Origin: Caulobacteraceae bacterium
Lineage (GTDB): Bacteria; Pseudomonadota; Alphaproteobacteria; Caulobacterales; Caulobacteraceae
NCBI GenBank assembly: GCA_947475875.1
Contig: CANJME010000022.1
Span: 1-39,899 of the forward strand
DNA: 39,899 nucleotides
Direction: 5' to 3'
Below the pieces are notes generated by a model. That model was not told the origin of the DNA. It saw nothing but the letters and a program-made list of their open reading frames with translations, and ran no database searches. A program made the position numbers and the translations under genes. This document shows positions 8,163 to 16,899 of the stretch, piece after piece (the first letter of the stretch is position 1; every line of letters begins with the position of its first letter).

Positions 8163-8519
8163 TCAGGCCGCGGTGTCGCCGTCCTTGATGATTTCCGTCA
8201 TGGTCACGCCCAGGCGTTCGTCGACGATGACGACCTCGCCGCGCGCCACCAGGCGGTTGTTGACATAGATGTCGATGGCCTCGCCGACCTTGCGGTCCAG
8301 CTCGACGATGGATCCCGCGCCCAGTTGCAGCAGTTGGGCGACCGAAAGCTGCGAGCGGCCAAGAACGGCCGAGATGCTGACCGGCACATCGAAGACGGGT
8401 GCGAGATCCGATGCGGTCTTTTCGTCTTCGAGGCCCTCGGTGGGGCCGCTCATGTCCGGCTCGAGCTCGTTGAGCTCCAGCCCCCGAGCCGGTTCGGCTT
8501 CGGTGATGGCGTCATCCAT
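8163..8519 (-). CDS. fliN: Flagellar motor switch protein FliN
   Basis: A 118-residue protein with an acidic, poorly conserved N-terminal 40 residues followed by a SpoA/FliN domain (about 44-118). Typical features are VPVSISAVLGRSQLSVAQLL and the LDRKVGEAIDIYVNNRLVARGE segment. FliN forms the lower C ring with FliM and FliG, and also anchors FliH-FliI complexes. Its start overlaps the end of flbE by 8 bp. FliM is not in this window. Confidence 0.96.
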   Translation of the reverse strand: MDDAITEAEPARGLELNELEPDMSGPTEGLEDEKTASDLAPVFDVPVSISAVLGRSQLSVAQLLQLGAGSIVELDRKVGEAIDIYVNNRLVARGEVVIVDERLGVTMTEIIKDGDTAA

Positions 8520-9162
8520 GGTCAGTCTCGCTTTCAGAAATCGTCAGGGGTTCGGCATGCAGGCCCTCGGCGGCCAGGGCAGTCTCAAGCGCCGCGGCCA
8601 CGCGGATCGCGGCGGCGTCGGGATCGAAGGCGGCCCTGCCCTCACCCCAATCGAAGGCGAAGGCCGCGCGTGGCAGGCTCGCATCAGCGGTGACCACGAT
8701 CTGGCCGGGATAGCCCATGGCCTCGGCCGCTCCGCGCAGCACCGACTCGACCGGTTCGACCAGACCGGCGGCGACCTGAACCTTGAGCACGGGGCGGGAT
8801 TCGATCTCGCGGATCAGCTCGGCCATGGCCGCGGCGATGGGAGCTTCGGGGAAACGATCCAACGCCGCATCGGCGATCTTGCGGCCGACCGCGAGCGCCA
8901 GGCCGGCGGACGCTTCGCGATGGTCGTGCGCTACGCGGGCCAGCGACCCCATGGCGGCCGAACAGTTGCGCGAGATTTCGGCCAGGGCCGAGACACCCCG
9001 GGCGTCGGCGGCGCGCTCGCCCTCGGCATAGGCCATGGCGCGGATCTGTTCGACTTCGGCCGGCAGATAGACGCGTTTGACGATTGGCGGTCCCGAAGCG
9101 ACCGCGCCGTCACTATCGAAGACGGTGTCAAAGCTGAACCGGGTGTGGGGCTGGCTGGTCAT
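8512..9162 (-). CDS. flbE: Flagellar assembly protein FliH (FlbE)
   Basis: A 216-residue protein between fliG and fliN, where Caulobacter has flbE, the fliH equivalent. It has the FliH layout: a variable N-terminus, a helical Ala/Glu-rich middle (about 40-100) and a C-terminal domain related to V/F-type ATPase subunits (about 110-205). FliH binds the N-terminus of FliI, restrains its ATPase activity and tethers it to FliN at the C ring. The start at 9162 joins the fliG stop as TGATG and the 3' end overlaps fliN. Conservation is low, so context carries much of the weight. Confidence 0.88.
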   Translation of the reverse strand: MTSQPHTRFSFDTVFDSDGAVASGPPIVKRVYLPAEVEQIRAMAYAEGERAADARGVSALAEISRNCSAAMGSLARVAHDHREASAGLALAVGRKIADAALDRFPEAPIAAAMAELIREIESRPVLKVQVAAGLVEPVESVLRGAAEAMGYPGQIVVTADASLPRAAFAFDWGEGRAAFDPDAAAIRVAAALETALAAEGLHAEPLTISESETDHG

Positions 9163-10190
9163 CAGTAGATCAGCTCATCTTCGCTGCCCGGACCGGCCAG
9201 CATGATTTCGCCCTTGGCGGCCAGGTCCTTGGCGGCCTGAACCATGGCCATCTGGGCGGTGTCGACGTCTTTCAGACGCACTGGACCCATGCTTTCCATG
9301 TCTTCGCGCAGGATCTTCGCGGCGCGCTCGGACATGTTGGAGAAGAACATTTCGCGCAGGCCGTCCGAGGCGCCCTTCAGCGCCAGGCCCAGCTGATCCT
9401 TCTCGACGGCGCGGAGCAGGGTCTGCACCCCGCCCGGATCGAGCTTGTTGAGGTCTTCAAAGACGAACATCAAGGCGCGGATGCGCTCGGCGCTCTCGCG
9501 GTTGCGTTCTTCCAGGGCGGCGATGAAGCGGCCCTCGGTCTGGCGGTCGAAGCTGTTGAAAATCTCGGCCATCATTTCGTGGCTGTCGCGCTTGGGGGTG
9601 CGGGCCAGGTTCGACATGAATTCGGTGCGCAGGGTCTGCTCGATCTTGTCTAGAATTTCGCGCTGCACCGGCTCCATGCGCAGCATGCGGTTGACGCATT
9701 CCAGGGCGAAGTCTTCCGGCAGGGCGGCCAGGACGCGGGCGGCGTGCTCGGACTTGATCTTCGACAGCACCACCGCGACGGTCTGGGGATATTCGTTCTT
9801 CAGATAGTTGGCGAGCACCGCTTCGTTCACATTGCCCAGCTTGTCCCACATGGTGCGGCCGGCGGGACCGCGGATTTCCTCCATGAGGTTGTCGACTTTT
9901 TCCGGGGCCATGAAGCCCTGCAGCAGACGCTGGGTCTGCTCATAGGAGCCCATGATCGCGCCCGAGCCCGATAGGCCCGAGACGAACTCGACCAGCAGTT
10001 CCTCGACGACGCTGGCCGACACCGTGCCCAGGCCCGTCATGGCGGCGGAGATTTCCTTGATCTCTTCCTCGTCGAGCGCCTGCCACATGTTCTTGTGGTC
10101 TTCACCCAAAGCCAGCAGCACGATGGCCGCCTTTTCCGGCCCTGAAAGCCTGCCAGAATCAGTAAGGGCTTTGGGTTTACGCACGCTCAC
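9162..10190 (-). CDS. fliG: Flagellar motor switch protein FliG
   Basis: A 342-residue FliG of normal length. It has the N-terminal FliF-binding domain ([16 protein letters not shown]), the middle domain with [14 protein letters not shown], close to the family EHPQ motif, and the C-terminal torque domain. In that last domain the charged helix reads [20 protein letters not shown], followed by a conserved region with [20 protein letters not shown]. FliG couples the stator units to the MS ring and sets rotation direction with FliM. Its start overlaps the fliF stop by 4 bp (ATGA), showing translational coupling. Confidence 0.98.
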   Translation of the reverse strand: MSVRKPKALTDSGRLSGPEKAAIVLLALGEDHKNMWQALDEEEIKEISAAMTGLGTVSASVVEELLVEFVSGLSGSGAIMGSYEQTQRLLQGFMAPEKVDNLMEEIRGPAGRTMWDKLGNVNEAVLANYLKNEYPQTVAVVLSKIKSEHAARVLAALPEDFALECVNRMLRMEPVQREILDKIEQTLRTEFMSNLARTPKRDSHEMMAEIFNSFDRQTEGRFIAALEERNRESAERIRALMFVFEDLNKLDPGGVQTLLRAVEKDQLGLALKGASDGLREMFFSNMSERAAKILREDMESMGPVRLKDVDTAQMAMVQAAKDLAAKGEIMLAGPGSEDELIY

Positions 10191-11860
10191 GCCTCGTGGA
10201 GCCAGCTACGCAGGATCGAGACGCTTTCGTCCGGATGCCGCTCGACGAACTCGGACACCTGTTTGACCGCCGAGACCTTCACCTGGCCTTCGATGCGGGC
10301 GATATCGAGACCCGAACTGGCCTGGGCGGCCGCGATGGCCGCGCCGGTCGGCGTGTTGGCCGGATCAAAGGAAAGCTGTGCGCTCATCGGGCCGCTGGCC
10401 GAGGTGAGCACCTGACTGTCGCCTGAACCGCCCGCGCCGGCAAACATCGGCATTGGCATCAGCCCGCCGCCGCCCGTTCCGACGCCCTTGATCAGGGGCC
10501 GGGCCACGAAGAAGATGGTCAGCAGCGCAACCACGAACAGCACCGCCATCTCACCGATGCGCATGAAGTCTGTCTTTTCCATCCCCGCCAGGAAGCCCTT
10601 CTTGCCGGCCTTGAGGTCTGCCCCAGGGGTGGCTGCCGCCGTGAAGGGCATGCTCTTGACCGTGACTATGTCGTGCCGGAGGGTCGGGTCCGCGCCCTCT
10701 ACATTTGTGTAGCCGACGGCGGCCTTCACCAGTTCGTCAATCTGGGCGAGCTGGCCGGCGGAGTACTCGCCGGCCTTGGGCGCCGCGCCATCCACCGCCG
10801 CCACACCGTTCAGCACCACCGACACGGCCAGGCGATTGATCTTGCCCGGCTCGATGACCTTGGTCGTGTCGGTGTAGGTGTTCTCGTAGTTGGTCATTTC
10901 GTTCGACCCTTGCGTGGCCGAACTATCACCGCCCGGGCTCGCGCCGGCGCCGCCGGGCACATTGCCGTCAGCCGAGGCTCCGCCGCCGGTCGCCGCGCCG
11001 TTGCGCGAATTGTTGGTGCCGCTGGACACCGAAACCGGCACCGCCGCGTCGGGATCCATGCGGTGATCGCGCGTGGTGGTCTGGGTCTTGTCGACTTCGG
11101 CGCGAACGGCCACCCGCACGTTGCCGACGCCGACCACCGGTTCGACCACGCGGCGCACGGCCTGCTCAAGAGAGGTTTCCATTTCCTGGGCGATCATCTG
11201 GGCGTTGGCGGCGCCGGAATCGCCTCCGGCCAGGGTCTTGCCGGTGGTGTCCGTGACGGTCACCCGGCCAGGTTTGAGCTTGTTGGTGGCGGCGGCGACC
11301 AGGTTCTGAATGGCGGTCACCTGCCAGGCCTCGGGCGGCCTGGTGTAGCCGACAATGACGCTGGCGGTGGGCTCTTCGGCCGTTTCCTGAAAGGCGCGGC
11401 GCTCGGGGATGGAGAGCAACACGCGCGCCTCCGTAACCCCTTGTAAAACCTTGATGTTGCGCTCCAGCGTGCCTTCCAGGGCGCGTTTCATCTGCACCTG
11501 GTTCATGAAGTCTGTCTGGCCGAGCGGGCTGACGCTGTCGAAGATCTCGAACCCGACCGAGCCCGAGGTGGGAAGGCCGGCGCTGGACAGGGTCATCCGC
11601 ATCTCATTGGCCTTGTCGGCCTGGACCATGACGGTCGTGCCATTGGCCTCGAGGCGGTATTTGACGCCTGCCTGATCAAGCCGGGCGGTTATCTGGGCCA
11701 CTTCCTTGGTCGGGAGGTCAGACCACAACAGGGCCATGGGCTGGGATCCGACATGGAAAACCGTAAAGGCCAGGGTGGCCGCAACGCCCAGCGCTGCGCC
11801 CAGAATGACCATCAGCCGGCCGGCGCCGAACGATCTGAAGAAGTTGGTGAAACGATCCAC
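10187..11860 (-). CDS. fliF: Flagellar MS-ring protein FliF
   Basis: FliF forms the membrane ring on which the flagellar basal body is built. About 557 residues, with a transmembrane helix near the N-terminus ([19 protein letters not shown]), a periplasmic ring-building region starting at [11 protein letters not shown], a low-complexity Gly/Ser/Asn linker (about 280-320), a second transmembrane helix (about 430-450) and a C-terminal FliG-binding tail. I prefer the GTG at 11860 (giving [12 protein letters not shown]) because AGAGGG lies 9 nt upstream; the ATG at 11878 adds six residues but has no Shine-Dalgarno. A CtrA-type box lies about 70 bp upstream. It heads the six-gene operon fliF-fliG-flbE-fliN-flbD-flhA. 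Confidence 0.96.
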   Translation of the reverse strand: MDRFTNFFRSFGAGRLMVILGAALGVAATLAFTVFHVGSQPMALLWSDLPTKEVAQITARLDQAGVKYRLEANGTTVMVQADKANEMRMTLSSAGLPTSGSVGFEIFDSVSPLGQTDFMNQVQMKRALEGTLERNIKVLQGVTEARVLLSIPERRAFQETAEEPTASVIVGYTRPPEAWQVTAIQNLVAAATNKLKPGRVTVTDTTGKTLAGGDSGAANAQMIAQEMETSLEQAVRRVVEPVVGVGNVRVAVRAEVDKTQTTTRDHRMDPDAAVPVSVSSGTNNSRNGAATGGGASADGNVPGGAGASPGGDSSATQGSNEMTNYENTYTDTTKVIEPGKINRLAVSVVLNGVAAVDGAAPKAGEYSAGQLAQIDELVKAAVGYTNVEGADPTLRHDIVTVKSMPFTAAATPGADLKAGKKGFLAGMEKTDFMRIGEMAVLFVVALLTIFFVARPLIKGVGTGGGGLMPMPMFAGAGGSGDSQVLTSASGPMSAQLSFDPANTPTGAAIAAAQASSGLDIARIEGQVKVSAVKQVSEFVERHPDESVSILRSWLHEA

Positions 11861-11927
11861 CCGGCAAATCCCTCTCATCGGAGGGCAACATGCGCGCCTC
11901 CGCTAGGCAGGATTTACCGGGTGCTTG

Positions 11928-11943
11928 GTAAACGCGGCTTTAA
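11928..11943 (-). promoter_or_regulatory. Candidate CtrA box upstream of fliF
   Basis: On the minus strand the sequence is TTAA-AGCCGCG-TTTAC, matching TTAA-N7-TTAAC with exact spacing and one mismatch. It sits about 50-70 bp upstream of the fliF start. The fliF operon is a CtrA-activated class II operon in Caulobacter. The right half-site also forms one arm of a perfect inverted repeat, TTTACC-N8-GGTAAA (11913-11932), which could be a second operator, for example for repression by FlbD; that part is speculative. Confidence 0.6.
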
Positions 11944-11969
11944 GGCGGGGCGCGACAGTCGATACGTTG

Positions 11970-12146
11970 TCAGTCGTCGCGCTTGTGCCCGTCCAGGTGC
12001 TGCCGCGCCTTTTCGAGCTCGATCTGCAGGCGGCTCTTTTCCTCGCGGCCCCGGCCCCAGAACGAGCGGTTCTCGACGGCCTTGGCCTTGGCCGCGACCT
12101 TGGCCTTCGCCTTGCGGGCCTTGTTCAGATTGACGATTTCGCCCAC
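11970..12146 (-). CDS. DUF4169 family small basic protein
   Basis: A 58-residue ORF from a GTG at 12146, with GAGG upstream. It encodes GEIVNLNKARKAKAKVAAKA, then VENRSFWGRGREEKSRLQIE, and ends LDGHKRDD. The N-terminal EIVNLNKARKA, the central NR..(W/F)GR and the terminal LDGHKR are the hallmarks of DUF4169, a small highly charged alphaproteobacterial family of unknown function. A longer out-of-frame ORF covers the same DNA but has no recognisable features. It lies upstream of fliF with its stop 27 bp from the CtrA-type box. Confidence 0.85.
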   Translation of the reverse strand: MGEIVNLNKARKAKAKVAAKAKAVENRSFWGRGREEKSRLQIELEKARQHLDGHKRDD

Positions 12147-12188
12147 GCACGGACCTCAATGACTGATAGTCCGACAGGCTAGCGCATA

Positions 12189-12200
12189 GATCACGTGATC
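12189..12200. promoter_or_regulatory. Perfect 12-bp palindrome GATCACGTGATC
   Basis: A self-complementary 12-mer in the 69-bp gap between the DUF4169 gene and the upstream exported-protein gene, both on the minus strand. It may be an operator for the DUF4169 gene or a minor terminator; it has no T run on the minus strand that would make a strong terminator. No regulator can be named. Confidence 0.3.
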
Positions 12201-12215
12201 AAAACCCTTGGCCTT

Positions 12216-12623
12216 CTATTCCGGCGCGCACTGTACCTTGGGCGGGAAGAGCGGAAATCCGCCCGGCTGCCGGGGCCGCGGGCGCATGGCGTCGCTTGCG
12301 TCCTGGGGCAGAAGCGCCAGATCGGTGACGCCTCCGAGCTGAAGCTTGAAGGACGCCGTCGGCGACTGGCCCCACGGAAAGCCCCTGGACGAGGCCGAAA
12401 ACTCATAGTGGTACATACAACGGTCCGCCGGAATGTAGATGATGAGGTCTGAGGCGTCCGTCGGCGTGGAATAACGGGCTGATTTTCCGGCCTCGGCCAG
12501 CGGCCCCGTTGGCCCGCCCAGCCTGACGGCAGTCTGCGACTGGTTATAGAGCACAACGTCGAGCGCCCGGGCCGCCGACGGCGCAGCGATCAGAAGTGCG
12601 GCGGCGAGGATTGCGTGGACCAA
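12216..12623 (-). CDS. Small exported protein of unknown function, coupled to fumC
   Basis: A 135-residue protein with an N-terminal signal peptide (hydrophobic LAAALLIAAPSAARA, probable cleavage after ALA-like sites near residue 20). The mature part is moderately polar with two Cys. The only usable start in frame is TTG at 12623, 4 nt after the fumC stop, with GGGGTGA upstream spanning that stop, so translation probably depends on fumC. I do not recognise the family. The periplasmic location is inferred from the signal peptide. Confidence 0.7.
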   Translation of the reverse strand: MVHAILAAALLIAAPSAARALDVVLYNQSQTAVRLGGPTGPLAEAGKSARYSTPTDASDLIIYIPADRCMYHYEFSASSRGFPWGQSPTASFKLQLGGVTDLALLPQDASDAMRPRPRQPGGFPLFPPKVQCAPE

Positions 12624-12627
12624 GGGC

Positions 12628-14019
12628 TCACCCCGGTGAAATCATCTTCTCCGGGCGCACGATAGCATCGAACTCCGCATCGGTGACATAGCCGCCGCCG
12701 ACCGCTTCCTGGCGCAAGGTTGTGCCGTTCTTGTGGGCGGTCTTGGCGATCTTGGCGGCGGCGTCATAGCCGATCTTGGGCGCCAGGGCGGTGACCAGCA
12801 TCAGCGAGCGGTCGAGGCCAGCCTTGATGTTGTCCTCGCGCGGCTGAATGCCAACCACGCAGTTGTCCGTGAAGCTGACTGCGGCGTCGGCCATCAGGCG
12901 CACCGACTGCAGGAAATTGTAGGCCATCACCGGATTGAAGACGTTGAGCTCGAAATGGCCGCTCGCGCCCGCAAAGGTCATGGTCGCCTGATTGCCGAAA
13001 ATCTGGGTGCAGACCATGGTCAGGGCCTCGCACTGGGTCGGATTGACCTTGCCCGGCATGATCGATGAGCCGGGTTCGTTTTCCGGCAGGGAGAGCTCGC
13101 CGAGGCCGGACCGCGGGCCTGAACCCAAAAAGCGGATGTCGTTGGCGATCTTGAAGAGGCTGGCGGCAACGGTGTTGATCGCCCCGTGGGTAAAGACCAT
13201 GGCGTCGTGGGCGGCGAGCGCCTCGAACTTGTTGGGCGCGGTGGTAAACTTCAGACCGGTGATCGAGGCGATCTTGTCAGCCACGCCCTCGGCGAACCCA
13301 ACCGGGGCATTGAGGCCGGTGCCCACCGCCGTGCCGCCCTGGGCCAGTTGCATGAGCATGGGCAGGGTCTGTTCGATCCGCGCGATGCCGTTTTCGACCT
13401 GCTGGGTGTAGCCGGAAAACTCCTGACCCAGCGTCAGCGGGGTTGCATCCTGAGTGTGGGTGCGGCCGATCTTGATGATGTCTTTCCAGGCGCCGGCCTT
13501 GTCGTTCAAGGCGTTGCGCAGCTTTTGCAGGGCGGGGATCAGCCGGTGGACGACTTCCTCGGCGGCGGCCACATGCATGGCGGTCGGATAGGTGTCATTC
13601 GACGACTGGCTCATATTGACGTGGTCGTTGGGGTGGACAGGCTTTTTCGAGCCCATCTCACCGCCCAGCATTTCGATCGCCCGGTTCGAGATCACCTCAT
13701 TGGCGTTCATGTTCGACTGGGTGCCCGAGCCGGTCTGCCAGACCACCAGCGGAAAGTGATCGTCCAACTTGCCCTCGATCACCTCGTTGGCGGCCGCAAC
13801 GATGGTTTTGGCAAGTTCGGGATCGAGCCGGCCAAGGGCGGCGTTGGTTTCCGCGGCGGCGCTTTTGACGATGCCAAGGGCGCGGATCACCGGCAGCGGC
13901 TGCTTTTCCCACCCGATCTTGAAGTTGCCGAGCGAGCGCTGCGACTGGGCGCCCCAGTAGCGGCTGGCGTCCACCTCGATGGGGCCGAAGGTGTCGGTTT
14001 CGGTGCGCGTCTTGGTCAT
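12628..14019 (-). CDS. fumC: Class II fumarate hydratase
   Basis: A 463-residue protein of the aspartase/fumarase superfamily. The N-terminus shows [21 protein letters not shown]; the [10 protein letters not shown]-type motif is present as [14 protein letters not shown]; and the superfamily signature is [11 protein letters not shown]. Class II fumarase is an iron-free homotetramer that interconverts fumarate and malate in the TCA cycle. Length and all signature regions are normal. The ATG at 14019 has GGGAATCTGG upstream. A small exported protein is translationally coupled to its 3' end. Confidence 0.98.
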   Translation of the reverse strand: MTKTRTETDTFGPIEVDASRYWGAQSQRSLGNFKIGWEKQPLPVIRALGIVKSAAAETNAALGRLDPELAKTIVAAANEVIEGKLDDHFPLVVWQTGSGTQSNMNANEVISNRAIEMLGGEMGSKKPVHPNDHVNMSQSSNDTYPTAMHVAAAEEVVHRLIPALQKLRNALNDKAGAWKDIIKIGRTHTQDATPLTLGQEFSGYTQQVENGIARIEQTLPMLMQLAQGGTAVGTGLNAPVGFAEGVADKIASITGLKFTTAPNKFEALAAHDAMVFTHGAINTVAASLFKIANDIRFLGSGPRSGLGELSLPENEPGSSIMPGKVNPTQCEALTMVCTQIFGNQATMTFAGASGHFELNVFNPVMAYNFLQSVRLMADAAVSFTDNCVVGIQPREDNIKAGLDRSLMLVTALAPKIGYDAAAKIAKTAHKNGTTLRQEAVGGGYVTDAEFDAIVRPEKMISPG

Positions 14020-14084
14020 GCCAGATTCCCGGAAAATGTGTGGGCCGGTCTAGCGCCGGGCGACCCTCTGGGCAACCGGAAGGC

Positions 14085-14297
14085 TCAGCCCTCGCTGTCG
14101 AGAACCGCCATGGCGCGGTCCAGGCCCGCCTCGTCGCCGCAGGACTCGATGACCACCTTGTAGCGGCCGCCGACCACGGCCTCGAAGATCGTCTCATCGC
14201 CGGTGCAAGCCACCCGCTCGACCTTCCGGACATCCGCACCCGGAAACGAGGAGGATGTCAGCGCTGCGTCGAAAGCGGCGACCACCTCTGCGGACAC
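14085..14297 (-). CDS. Hypothetical small protein
   Basis: A 70-residue ORF starting at GTG (14297), the only standard start after an in-frame TGA. It has no signal peptide or membrane segment, is acidic, and contains one Cys pair. The pattern (a helix, then strands VACTGDETIFEAVVGGRYKV) suggests a small folded domain. Codon use is like that of the neighbours, but no Shine-Dalgarno is visible. I do not recognise it; it lies between fumC and another small exported protein. Confidence 0.5.
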   Translation of the reverse strand: MSAEVVAAFDAALTSSSFPGADVRKVERVACTGDETIFEAVVGGRYKVVIESCGDEAGLDRAMAVLDSEG

Positions 14298-14330
14298 AGG
14301 ATGTACGGTCGCGCGACGGCGGGTATAGGA

Positions 14331-14666
14331 TCAGGTGAGTGCCCCCTTGCCTGTCGCATCGATGTCCATGCGAACGATCTTGAGCCCCAGGCCGAAATCG
14401 AAGCGGTCGGTCATGTAGCGATAGCTCCGGCCGCCTGCGGGCGCGGAAAGATCAGCCTCGCCTCGTTCGGCCAGAAGGGCGCGCCAAGCCGCCAGCCGGC
14501 AGGCGCCGTCGCCTTGTGGCGCGCAATCGTTACCGGCGTATCGGGTGTCAGGCGCGGGGCGAGCAGCTTTCGCCTCCAGCCATCCGGACGAAGTAAATCC
14601 CTGGCCGAAGGCCATTACGGGAAGAAAGAGCGCGGCGGCCAGCGCCGCGCCCCTGAACAGTCTCAA
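14331..14666 (-). CDS. Small exported protein of unknown function
   Basis: A 111-residue protein with a clear signal peptide (LFRGAALAAALFLPVMAFGQ) and a mature domain with one Cys pair (NDCAPQGDGAC). The start is TTG at 14666, 2 nt after the stop of the upstream iorB-like gene, so it is probably translated by reinitiation. It may accompany the exported molybdenum enzyme in the periplasm, which is inference from the coupling alone. No family recognised. Confidence 0.65.
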   Translation of the reverse strand: MRLFRGAALAAALFLPVMAFGQGFTSSGWLEAKAARPAPDTRYAGNDCAPQGDGACRLAAWRALLAERGEADLSAPAGGRSYRYMTDRFDFGLGLKIVRMDIDATGKGALT

Positions 14667-14668
14667 GA

Positions 14669-16843
14669 CTAGACCGTGAAGCCCTGGTTGGCGAACGGCA
14701 GCTTGCGCACCCGCTGACCGGAAGCCTTGAAGACGGCGTTGGCCAGAGCCGGCGCGAGCGTCGGGATCGGCGGTTCGCCCGAGCCGCCGACGCTGGCGCC
14801 TTCTGTGTTGAACAGAAAGACCTCGACCTTGGGGGCCTGTCGGTTGCGCAGCACGTTGTACTGGCCGAACTGCAACTTGTCGGCCTTGCCGCCGGTGAAG
14901 GTCTGGGCTTCGACCAGAGCCGCGGACAGCCCCATCAGGCTGCCGCCCTCGAACTGGGCGGTGACCTGGTTCGGCGCCACGACGGTGCCGAGGTCGGAGG
15001 CGACGACGATGCGTTTTACTGTGATGGCCTTGTTCTTGACCTCGACTTCCACGGCGTGGGCCGTGAACGAGCCGAAACCGGCCGCGACCGCAACGCCGAC
15101 GGCGGTGCCGGCCGGACGGGCCTTCTTGTAGTCGATGGTGTCGGCGACCTTTTGCAGCAGGCGTTTGACCCGGTCGTTATCGCCGAGCAGCTTCATGCGG
15201 TATTCGAAGGGATCCTGGCCGGCGGCGATGGCGCATTCGTCGATGAAGCTTTCGCGGCCCCAGGTGGTGATGCCCGGATCAACCGAGCGCCAAAAGCCCT
15301 GCGGAATGCCGGCGTTGACCCGCCCGCCCGTTCCGGCCGCCGTGTGCACGATCGACTTGATGGCGTTGTAGGGCGGCAGTTGAGTGCCGTCGTTGCCAAC
15401 GGGCGCGTCGGTGGCCGCTGAGATGATTTCGAAACCATCGATCAGGCCGTCGGCGCGAAGGCCTGCGCGGAAGGTTTGGCGCACGGCGCGGCGATAGGTG
15501 TCGTGCGCGAAGTCTTCCTCACGCGTCCAGATCATCTGCACCGGGGTATCGTGCATGACCGCGATCCGCACCGCCAGCTCGACATAGTCGGCCGCTAGGC
15601 GCCGGCCGTAGCCGCCGCCCAACATCGTGGTGTGCAGCACGACCTCCGCGGTCGGCTTGCCCGCCCAGCGAGCGGCGCCGCCCTTGACCTGGCTCGGCAC
15701 CTGGGTCGGAGCCCAGATTTCGACCTTGTTGTCGGTGACGTGGACCGTGGCGTTCTGAGGCTCCATGGTCACGTGATTGATGTGCGACAGCTCGTAGCTG
15801 GTTTCGACCTTCTTGTTGGCGCTGTTGTAGGCCGCGCGCAGCGGGGCCGCGGCTGCCGATGGCTCGGCCGCCAGGGTAGCGGTATGGGCCGCCGCCAGTT
15901 GGTTCGACAGGTCGGCCGAAGTCGAAACCAGGGCCGGCGTCGTCCAGACCGGCTTCAGGGCGCGCATGGCCTTGAAGGCCGTGTAGGTGTCCTGGGCGAT
16001 GACCGCTACGGCGGTGACCTGGCCTTGCGCGTTCGGCACCTTGAGCACCTTTTTGACGCCCGCGATGGCCATGGCTGGGGCTTCGTCCACCGAAGTCAGG
16101 GTGGCGCCGAACACCGGCGCCTGGATCACCGTGGCGCGGACCATGTTCGGTACGCGGGTGTCGATGCCGTAGACTTCAGCGCCGGTGACACGCTCGCGCA
16201 GACGCTTGGTCTCTTGCGGCGCGCCGATGCACTGGTTCCCGTCAGCCGTGGAATTGCGATAGGCGACATTGGTCGGGGTCGGCAGGGCGCCGGCCGCTGC
16301 CGCGAGCTCCGCATAGCCGAGTTCGGCCTTGGTGGTCTTGTTGCGCACCTTGCCGCCGGCGGTTTCGACCTGGTCGATCGGAACACCCCAGCGGGTGGCG
16401 GCGGCCTGCATGAACTGGGTGCGGGCCGTGGCGCCGGCTTCCTTGGCGCGGGCGAAGGTCGAACGGATGGTCTGGCTGCCGCCGGTCGAGATGTTATTGC
16501 CGTACTTGGACAGGTCGACCATCTGCACGTCGATCATGGCCCAGGGCACATCCAGCTGGTCTGCAATGATCGCCGCCTGGCCGGTGTGTGAGCCCTGGCC
16601 CATCTCCACCGCGGTCGACCAGACGGTCACGCGGCCGTTGGCGCCGACCGTGAACCACGGGGACTGATTGGCGGGGGCGCCGCCTGGCGCGCCGCCCCTG
16701 CCTGCTGGAGCAGCTCCCCCCGCCGGCGCGCCGCCGCGGCCCTGTTGGGCGAGCACCGGTTCGGCAAGAGCCAGCATAAAGGCGCCGCCGGCGCTCCAGG
16801 TAATGAACTGACGGCGGTCGGTTGCAGGAGCGTCATAGGCCAT
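14669..16843 (-). CDS. Molybdopterin-binding aldehyde/isoquinoline oxidoreductase large subunit (IorB-type)
   Basis: A 724-residue xanthine-dehydrogenase-family molybdenum subunit of the IorB type. It has a Tat signal (DRRQFITWSAGGAFMLALAE) followed by a Gly/Ala/Pro-rich linker. The signature start of this group is WFTVGANGRVTVWSTAVEMGQGSHTG. Other conserved segments are GGGYGRRLAADYVE and the C-terminal GGSGEPPIPTLAPALANA, with the active-site Glu in GEPP. These periplasmic enzymes hydroxylate N-heterocycles or oxidise aldehydes and pair with a small 2Fe-2S subunit (IorA). No such gene is visible within this window, so the partner must be elsewhere. The specific substrate cannot be predicted. 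Confidence 0.92.
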   Translation of the reverse strand: MAYDAPATDRRQFITWSAGGAFMLALAEPVLAQQGRGGAPAGGAAPAGRGGAPGGAPANQSPWFTVGANGRVTVWSTAVEMGQGSHTGQAAIIADQLDVPWAMIDVQMVDLSKYGNNISTGGSQTIRSTFARAKEAGATARTQFMQAAATRWGVPIDQVETAGGKVRNKTTKAELGYAELAAAAGALPTPTNVAYRNSTADGNQCIGAPQETKRLRERVTGAEVYGIDTRVPNMVRATVIQAPVFGATLTSVDEAPAMAIAGVKKVLKVPNAQGQVTAVAVIAQDTYTAFKAMRALKPVWTTPALVSTSADLSNQLAAAHTATLAAEPSAAAAPLRAAYNSANKKVETSYELSHINHVTMEPQNATVHVTDNKVEIWAPTQVPSQVKGGAARWAGKPTAEVVLHTTMLGGGYGRRLAADYVELAVRIAVMHDTPVQMIWTREEDFAHDTYRRAVRQTFRAGLRADGLIDGFEIISAATDAPVGNDGTQLPPYNAIKSIVHTAAGTGGRVNAGIPQGFWRSVDPGITTWGRESFIDECAIAAGQDPFEYRMKLLGDNDRVKRLLQKVADTIDYKKARPAGTAVGVAVAAGFGSFTAHAVEVEVKNKAITVKRIVVASDLGTVVAPNQVTAQFEGGSLMGLSAALVEAQTFTGGKADKLQFGQYNVLRNRQAPKVEVFLFNTEGASVGGSGEPPIPTLAPALANAVFKASGQRVRKLPFANQGFTV

Positions 16844-16868
16844 GGGTCTGTTTCCCCGAGAGTTTATG

Positions 16869-16889
16869 TTTGGGCCATGCTAGCCCAAA
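16869..16889. promoter_or_regulatory. Inverted repeat TTTGGGC-N7-GCCCAAA between divergent genes
   Basis: A perfect 7-bp inverted repeat separated by 7 nt lies in the 56-bp space between the divergently transcribed iorB-like gene and the RusA-like gene. Its central position suits an operator controlling one or both. The bound protein is unknown. Confidence 0.4.
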
Positions 16890-16899
16890 TCGCACCCCT

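Noticed and set aside
11914-12159. 81-codon minus-strand open frame overlapping DUF4169
   Set aside because: Gln/Gly/Arg/Pro-rich without family features; the GTG-start frame in the same DNA matches DUF4169.
15632-16591. 319-codon plus-strand open frame inside the iorB-type gene
   Set aside because: Arg/Gly/His-rich mirror translation of a well-conserved enzyme; a shadow.
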